A stretch of 64,000 bases of DNA from positions 2,046,001 to 2,110,000 of the forward strand of contig NZ_CP020737.1 of NCBI RefSeq assembly GCF_002097715.1, written 5' to 3'. Numbering within the stretch: position 1 is the first letter of the stretch; each line of letters begins with the position of its first letter. The notes below the pieces were generated by a model. The model saw nothing but the letters and a program-made list of their open reading frames with translations, had not been told where the DNA came from and searched no databases. Shown here one piece after another: positions 59,206-64,000 of this stretch. The translations under genes and the position numbers were made by a program. Origin of the DNA: Burkholderia ubonensis subsp. mesacidophila. Lineage in GTDB: Bacteria; Pseudomonadota; Gammaproteobacteria; Burkholderiales; Burkholderiaceae.

Positions 59206-60294
59206 TTACAGAACAGCGTCCTTGCGAACGCCATTGGAGGCGAAGAACCGCTTGAGGCGCACCAGCGCCTCCTGCTGGATCTGCCGCACGCGCTCGCGCG
59301 TGAGCCCCATTTCGTCGGCGAGCTCCTCGAGCGTCGCCGGTTCGATGTGGTTCAGGCCAAAGCGGCGCTCGATCACGTGCCGGTGCTTGTCGGACAGCCG
59401 CGACAGCCACGCGCGCGTGAGCGTCTCGAGCTCGCGGTGCTGCACTTCGGCGTCCGGCGACTGGCTCTGGTCGTCCGGCAGCAGATCGAGCAGGCTGCTC
59501 GCCGGATCGAGATCGAGCGGCGCGTCGAGCGATGCGGTGTGTTCGTTCAGCGCGAGGATGTCGGTGACTTCCTCGGCGGTCTTGCCGGTGAGATAGGCGA
59601 TGTCGTCGATGCTGGCTTCGCGGCGCTCGGCCGCCTCGCCCGTCGACATCGAGTTCTTTTCGAGGTGGCGCTTCGCGCGCAGCACCTGGTTGAGTTCGCG
59701 GATCACGTGCACCGGCAGGCGCACGGTGCGGGCCTGGTTCATGATCGCCCGCTCGATGCTTTGCCGGATCCACCACGTTGCATAGGTCGAGAATCGGAAG
59801 CCGCGCGTCGGGTCGAACTTCTCGATCGCGTGCATCAGGCCGAGATTGCCTTCCTCGATCAGGTCGAGCAGCGGCACGCCGCGATTCAGGTAACCCTTCG
59901 CGATGCTGACGACGAGGCGCAGATTGCGCTCGATCATCACCTGCCGCGCCTCGAATTCGCCGGCCTTCGCGAGACGCGAATAGCGCTGCTCTTCCTCGAC
60001 GGTCAACAGCGGCTTGACGCTGATGCGGTTCAGGTAATGCTGGATCGTGTCGGCGGTCAGCTCCGCCTGCAGCATCGCCCGGAAATCGTCCAGCTCGGGC
60101 GACGGTTCCGCGCTGCCTTCGCGCTCGTCGTCGCCGCTGTCCGCGTCGGCGTCGCGCGCCTCGAACTCGCGTTCGTTGTCCGCGACGTCGTCTTCGTCGT
60201 CCGTCGAAGCGCCAGCACGCCCCACCGATGCTTGCGTGGCACGACTGATGTTCTCAGATTCGGCTTGCGGCTCGTGGCGCTTCGATTTCGGCAT
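59206..60294 (-). CDS. rpoS: RNA polymerase sigma factor RpoS
   Basis: This encodes 362 residues. It directs stationary-phase and stress transcription. Region 1.2 (ADTIQHYLNRISVKPLL), region 2 (RNLRLVVSIAKGYLNRGVPLLDLIEEGNLGLMHAIEKFDPTRGFRFSTYATWWIRQSI), region 3 and region 4 (EPATLEELADEMGLTRERVRQIQ) are all intact. The N-terminus is about 40 residues longer than in E. coli and very acidic (many Asp and Glu). It follows nlpD by 11 bases, the conserved order, so it is likely also expressed from a promoter within nlpD. Confidence 0.96.
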   Translation of the reverse strand: MPKSKRHEPQAESENISRATQASVGRAGASTDDEDDVADNEREFEARDADADSGDDEREGSAEPSPELDDFRAMLQAELTADTIQHYLNRISVKPLLTVEEEQRYSRLAKAGEFEARQVMIERNLRLVVSIAKGYLNRGVPLLDLIEEGNLGLMHAIEKFDPTRGFRFSTYATWWIRQSIERAIMNQARTVRLPVHVIRELNQVLRAKRHLEKNSMSTGEAAERREASIDDIAYLTGKTAEEVTDILALNEHTASLDAPLDLDPASSLLDLLPDDQSQSPDAEVQHRELETLTRAWLSRLSDKHRHVIERRFGLNHIEPATLEELADEMGLTRERVRQIQQEALVRLKRFFASNGVRKDAVL

Positions 60295-60305
60295 GGTCGT
60301 CTCGG

Positions 60306-61196
60306 TTATTGAGGCGGCAAATACTTCAGCGGATCGACAGGTTTACCCTGACGGCGAACCTCGAAATGCAGCATCACGCGGTCGGCATCGCTATTACCCA
60401 TCTCGGCGATCTTCTGCCCCTTCGTCACCGCGTCCCCCTCTTTTACCATCAAAGCGCGATTGTGTGCATATGCCGTGAGGTAAGTTGCGTCGTGCTTGAT
60501 GATAATGAGATTGCCGTAGCCGCGCAGGCCGTTGCCTGCGTAGACGACACGGCCGTCCGCCGCCGCCTTCACGGTCTCGCCGGACGCGCCGCCGATGTTG
60601 ACGCCCTTGTTCTTCGCGTCGTCGAAATTGTTCAGCACCGGGCCGCGCGCGGGCCATGCGAACGTGACGGGGCCGCTCGGCGCCGCCGACGTGTCGCTCG
60701 ACGCTGCCGCGGCAGCGGGCGGCGCAGCAGTAACTGCCGACGCGCCGCGGGCCGGCGTGGCCGGGCCGCTGCTCAGCGGCGCGGTCGCGACGGCGCCGCC
60801 CGTGATGGGCGCGGCGCCCGGTGCAACGCTGGCGGCTGCCGCGCCGCCCGGCGGAGCGACGCGCAACAGTTGGTCGACTTCGATCTGATTCGGGTTCGCC
60901 AGGTTGTTCCACGCAGCGATGTCGCGATAGTTCTGTCCGTTCTCCAGCGCAATCCGGTACAGCGTATCGCCCGGCTTCACACGGTAGTAACCCGGGGGCG
61001 GCGGGCCGAGCGGAACCGCCGGCTGCGCGGCGGGCGTCGTGCCGAGCGAGCCGGAGCGGTCGACGACGGGCGCGTTGTCGAGCCGCGTCGCACAGGCGGC
61101 CAGTAGCGTGGTGAACGCGGCCACACAGATCGCGCGCTGGGCGAGCGTGAGCGGTTCCTTGGAACGTTTGTTTTGCATCGCGCGCAACATACTCAT
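60306..61196 (-). CDS. nlpD: NlpD-type LysM/M23 lipoprotein, catalytically degenerate
   Basis: This encodes 296 residues from ATG 61196; a TTG three codons earlier overlaps the pcm stop. The lipobox LLAAC gives an outer-membrane lipoprotein. A LysM domain (YYRVKPGDTLYRIALENGQNYRDIAAWN) is followed by a Pro/Ala/Ser-rich linker and a LytM domain. The zinc-binding HxxxD of active M23 peptidases is replaced (NKGVNIGG), and the HxH motif reads VMLHFEV, with one His only. Such proteins do not cut peptidoglycan but activate an amidase (AmiC in E. coli) during daughter-cell separation. It lies between pcm and rpoS. Confidence 0.92.
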   Translation of the reverse strand: MSMLRAMQNKRSKEPLTLAQRAICVAAFTTLLAACATRLDNAPVVDRSGSLGTTPAAQPAVPLGPPPPGYYRVKPGDTLYRIALENGQNYRDIAAWNNLANPNQIEVDQLLRVAPPGGAAAASVAPGAAPITGGAVATAPLSSGPATPARGASAVTAAPPAAAAASSDTSAAPSGPVTFAWPARGPVLNNFDDAKNKGVNIGGASGETVKAAADGRVVYAGNGLRGYGNLIIIKHDATYLTAYAHNRALMVKEGDAVTKGQKIAEMGNSDADRVMLHFEVRRQGKPVDPLKYLPPQ

Positions 61197-61201
61197 CGGT
61201 T

Positions 61202-62254
61202 TCAAATTACTCCGGATTTTAAAGGGACAAAGAAAACGCGATCAAGCCGCGACTCCCGCCACTGGGCGGGCGCGACGCGCTCGACGAGCGTGAGCACCTG
61301 CGGCTGCCCGCTCTGCCCGCCGACCGGAGCGACGAGCCGCCCGCCGATCGACAACTGTTCGAGCAGCGCCTGCGGCACGTCGAGCCCGGCTGCGGCGATC
61401 ACGATCGCGTCGAACGGCGCCGCGGACGGCAAGCCCACGCGCCCGTCGCCGTAGTGGAGACGGATGTTCGGCACGCGCAGCGGCCGCAGATTCAGCTTCG
61501 CGCGCTCGTAGAGCGGCTTGATGCGTTCAATCGAATACACGTCGCGTGCGACATGGCTCAGCACAGCGGCCTGGTAGCCGCAGCCGGTGCCGATTTCCAG
61601 CACGCGCTCGAGGGTGCGGCCGGCCATCGCGAGCTCGATCATCCGCGCGACGACCGACGGCTTCGAAATCGTCTGCTGGTGGCCGATCGGCAGCGCGGAA
61701 TCCTCGTAGGCCTGCGTCGCGAGCCCGGGATCCACGAACAGGTGGCGCGGCACCGCGGCCATGGCCTCCAGCACGCGCGCGTCGGCGACACCGTTCGCGC
61801 GCAGCCGTTCGACCATCCGTTCGCGCACGCGTTCCGACGTCAGCGCATGCGCGCCGGCGAGCGCGGCATTCTGCATTTGCAGCGCCGGCTTGGGGGCAGC
61901 CTTCGGCGCCGCTGGTGTCGCGGCAGGCTTGCCGGCCGCCGACCCGCGTGCAGGCGGCTTCGACGCAGCCGGCTTGCGCGTGGCCGCTACGGGCGTCGCC
62001 AGCTTGGGTGCAATCGGTTTCGGCACAGCAGCCGGCTTGGGTGCGGGCGCCGTGCCCGGTCTGGACGCGCCAGGCGGATCGGACGCCCGCGGCGTCGCCA
62101 CCGCGCCGCCACGCGCGGACGCGCCGGCCGACAACCGCTGGCGCGTGCCGTCGCCCGCCGCATGGCGCTCGCCTGCCCGGCCCTCGGCCTTGCGCGGCGC
62201 CCGCTTGAGATCTTCGAGCGCGAGCGGGAACCGCTTCGCGCGCTCGCCGCTCAT
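61202..62254 (-). CDS. pcm: Protein-L-isoaspartate O-methyltransferase with long N-terminal extension
   Basis: This encodes 350 residues, against about 208 in E. coli. The C-terminal 220 residues are a full PCMT domain: [22 protein letters not shown], the SAM loop [26 protein letters not shown] and [18 protein letters not shown]. It repairs isoaspartyl residues in ageing proteins. The first 125 residues are an Ala/Pro/Lys/Arg-rich, presumably disordered extension. The start overlaps surE by four bases (ATGA), so both are translated together. The start codon cannot be moved far into the domain without losing this coupling. Confidence 0.93.
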   Translation of the reverse strand: MSGERAKRFPLALEDLKRAPRKAEGRAGERHAAGDGTRQRLSAGASARGGAVATPRASDPPGASRPGTAPAPKPAAVPKPIAPKLATPVAATRKPAASKPPARGSAAGKPAATPAAPKAAPKPALQMQNAALAGAHALTSERVRERMVERLRANGVADARVLEAMAAVPRHLFVDPGLATQAYEDSALPIGHQQTISKPSVVARMIELAMAGRTLERVLEIGTGCGYQAAVLSHVARDVYSIERIKPLYERAKLNLRPLRVPNIRLHYGDGRVGLPSAAPFDAIVIAAAGLDVPQALLEQLSIGGRLVAPVGGQSGQPQVLTLVERVAPAQWRESRLDRVFFVPLKSGVI

Positions 62255-63012
62255 GAAGCGCGCCCCCCGGCGCGCACCCAGTCGTGCGTCGCGGGCAGCA
62301 TGTGCGTATGCGTGAGATCGAGCTGCAGCGGCGTGATCGACACGAAACCGTTTGCGACCGCATGGAAATCGGTGCCTTCGCTCGCATCCAGCGCCGCCCC
62401 TGCCGGCCCGATCCAGTAGATCGGCTCGCCGCGCGGGTTGGTCTGGCGGATCACCGGCTGCGACGGGTGACGCTTGCCGAGGCGCGTGACCTTCCAGCCC
62501 TTCAGCTCGTCGTAAGCCAGATTCGGGATATTGACGTTCAGCAACGGCTGGCCCGGCAGCGGATGCGCGAGATAGTGCTGCACGATCTCGGCGGCGACGC
62601 GCGCGGCGTCGGCAAGATGGGCCCAGTCCTTGTCGACCAGCGAGAACGCGATCGCGGGCACGCCGAACATGATGCCTTCGGTCGCCGCCGCAACTGTCCC
62701 CGAATAGAGCGTGTCCTCGCCCATGTTCTGGCCGTTGTTGATCCCCGACACGACGAGGTCCGGCTTCGCATCGAGCATGCCGGTCAGCGCGATGTGCACC
62801 GAATCGGTCGGCGTGCCGTTCACGTAGAAGAAACCCGTACTCGCGGAGCGCTGGACCGACAGCGGTCGCGACAAGGTCAGGGAATTCGATGCGCCGCTGC
62901 AGTTCTGCTCGGGCGCCGTCACCGTGAGTTCGGCCAGCGGCTGCAGCGCGTCGTGAAGCGCCGCGAGACCGGGGGCGAGATAGCCGTCGTCGTTGCTGAG
63001 TAGGATTCGCAT
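62251..63012 (-). CDS. surE: 5'/3'-nucleotidase SurE
   Basis: This encodes 253 residues. It is a metal-dependent nucleotidase of the stationary phase. The N-terminal [17 protein letters not shown] block holds the metal-binding Asp pair, [10 protein letters not shown] provides the Ser, and [24 protein letters not shown] carries the Asn. ATG overlaps the pcm start region as ATGA. It heads the surE-pcm-nlpD-rpoS order typical of Proteobacteria. The upstream gene is separated by about 105 bases. Confidence 0.96.
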   Translation of the reverse strand: MRILLSNDDGYLAPGLAALHDALQPLAELTVTAPEQNCSGASNSLTLSRPLSVQRSASTGFFYVNGTPTDSVHIALTGMLDAKPDLVVSGINNGQNMGEDTLYSGTVAAATEGIMFGVPAIAFSLVDKDWAHLADAARVAAEIVQHYLAHPLPGQPLLNVNIPNLAYDELKGWKVTRLGKRHPSQPVIRQTNPRGEPIYWIGPAGAALDASEGTDFHAVANGFVSITPLQLDLTHTHMLPATHDWVRAGGRAS

Positions 63013-63117
63013 GCGGCGATTGTAACCGAGGAAAGATGGCGCGAGAGCGACAGTCCGGCCCGTGCAAACGCGCGCTCGCGCGGCACGCGCCGCCGCGTTG
63101 CGCAGCGGCCTTCCCGG

Positions 63118-63999
63118 TCAGATCGCGCCGGCTTCGCGCAGCGCCGCGATCGCCTGCGCGTCATAGCCGAGGCCGCGCAGCACCTCGTCGGTATGCTCGC
63201 CGAGCTCGGGCCCGAGCCAGCGCGTTTCGCCCGGCGTGCCGGACAGTTTCGGCGTGACGTTCGGCAGCGGAATGTCGGTGCCGTCGGCAAGCTTGAAGCG
63301 CTGGATCATCTGTCGCGCGACGAACTGCGGATCGGTGAACATGTCGGCGACGCTGTAGATCCGCCCGGCCGGCACGTCCGCCGCGTTGAGCACCGCGAGC
63401 GCTTCGTCGATCGTGCGCGGCGCGAGCCACGCGGCGATCGCGTCGTCGATCTCCTGCGTGCGCGGCACGCGCCCGTCGTTGCGCGCGAGCGCCGGATCAT
63501 CGGCGAGGTCGTCGCGTTCGATCGCCTTCATCAACCGCTTGAAGATCGGGTCGCTGTTGCCGCCGATCACGATGCTGCCGTCGCGGCACGCGTAGGTGTT
63601 CGACGGCACGATGCCCGGCAGCGACGCGCCGGTGCGCTCGCGCACCATCCCGTACACGCCGTATTCCGGCACGACGCTTTCCATCATGTTGAACACCGCT
63701 TCGTACAGCGCGACGTCGACGACCTGCCCCGCGCCGCCGTTCATGTTGCGATGATGCAGCGCCATCATCGCGCCGATCACGCCGTGCAGCGCGGCGATCG
63801 AATCGCCGATCGAGATGCCGATGCGCGGCGGCGGCAAGTCGGGGTAGCCGGTGATGTGGCGCAGCCCGCCCATCGATTCGGCGATCGCGCCGAAGCCGGG
63901 CCGGTCGCGATACGGGCCGGTCTGCCCGTAGCCGGACAGGCGCACCATCACGAGGCCGGGATTCTCGGCCGACAGCACGTCGTAGCCGAGCCCGAGCTT
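63118..63999 (-). CDS. CaiB/BaiF family (class III) CoA-transferase, 5' end outside window
   Basis: The frame runs to the edge of the window, so about 293 C-terminal residues are visible. The typical blocks are [59 protein letters not shown] and the C-terminal [20 protein letters not shown]. These enzymes transfer CoA between organic acids; the substrate cannot be inferred here. A GTG at 63978 is internal and should not be taken as the start, because the conserved LGYD segment precedes it. Confidence 0.9.
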   Translation of the reverse strand, partial: KLGLGYDVLSAENPGLVMVRLSGYGQTGPYRDRPGFGAIAESMGGLRHITGYPDLPPPRIGISIGDSIAALHGVIGAMMALHHRNMNGGAGQVVDVALYEAVFNMMESVVPEYGVYGMVRERTGASLPGIVPSNTYACRDGSIVIGGNSDPIFKRLMKAIERDDLADDPALARNDGRVPRTQEIDDAIAAWLAPRTIDEALAVLNAADVPAGRIYSVADMFTDPQFVARQMIQRFKLADGTDIPLPNVTPKLSGTPGETRWLGPELGEHTDEVLRGLGYDAQAIAALREAGAI

Positions 64000-64000
64000 C

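Noticed and set aside
63118..63978. Taking GTG 63978 as the start of the CoA-transferase
   Set aside because: Conserved residues continue upstream to the window edge, so the gene is truncated by the window, not short.

Overview
The window is high-GC (most coding regions look near two-thirds G+C, with strong GC3 bias) and reads as a chromosome-1 segment of a Burkholderia, most likely of the B. cepacia complex. The evidence is the gene order: bktB-kdgK-rimO, phaR-phaB-phaA-phaC, pgeF/rluD/bamD, kup, PRTase-purA-hisZ-DUF2065-hflC-hflK-hflX-hfq-der-bamB-yfgM-hisS-ispG-rodZ-rlmN-ndk, and exonuclease-rpoS-nlpD-pcm-surE. The species call is inference; no rRNA or tRNA gene was found.

Layout. 1-2.8 kb: 3' end of a sensor histidine kinase, a lipoprotein gene, and a frameshifted remnant of a two-partner-secretion transporter. 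2.8-9.8 kb: ABC-F ATPase YbiT, an AsmA-like protein, the FetA/FetB ABC pair, a PliI-like lysozyme inhibitor and a small secreted protein. 9.9-11.1 kb: an apparently intact IS110-family element of about 1.18 kb. Its 5' non-coding segment reads as a bridge RNA whose four guide segments match both element ends and both sides of its own insertion site; it lies exactly against the stop codon of a quinone-oxidoreductase-like gene. 11.1-19.7 kb: that oxidoreductase with a divergent LysR regulator, serB, metC-like lyase, a secreted protein, bktB, a KDG-type sugar kinase and rimO. 19.7-22.4 kb: an AT-richer accessory islet with two orphan small-protein genes, a collapsed IS3-type transposase and other debris. 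22.4-27.1 kb: the polyhydroxybutyrate cluster phaR, phaB, phaA, phaC on the minus strand. 27.4-38.3 kb: pgeF, rluD, bamD, a YoaA/DinG helicase, a SlyX/YdcH-size coiled-coil protein, a secreted coiled-coil protein, tex and kup. 38.5-55.1 kb: a long minus-strand housekeeping run from ndk to a PRTase (translation, tRNA charging, isoprenoid, outer-membrane assembly, Hfq, HflKC, histidine and purine synthesis). 55.3-64 kb: a BI-1 family membrane protein, rlmD, a nuclease-fold protein, a DnaQ-like exonuclease, rpoS, nlpD, pcm, surE and the 3' part of a CaiB-type CoA-transferase.

How it works together. PhaA, PhaB and PhaC convert acetyl-CoA to PHB under PhaR control, and BktB nearby can supply longer acyl units. 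BamB and BamD are two lipoproteins of the outer-membrane assembly machine. The surE-pcm-nlpD-rpoS run is the classic stationary-phase cluster. The most unusual content is the self-consistent IS110 bridge-RNA system and the AT-rich islet between rimO and phaR.
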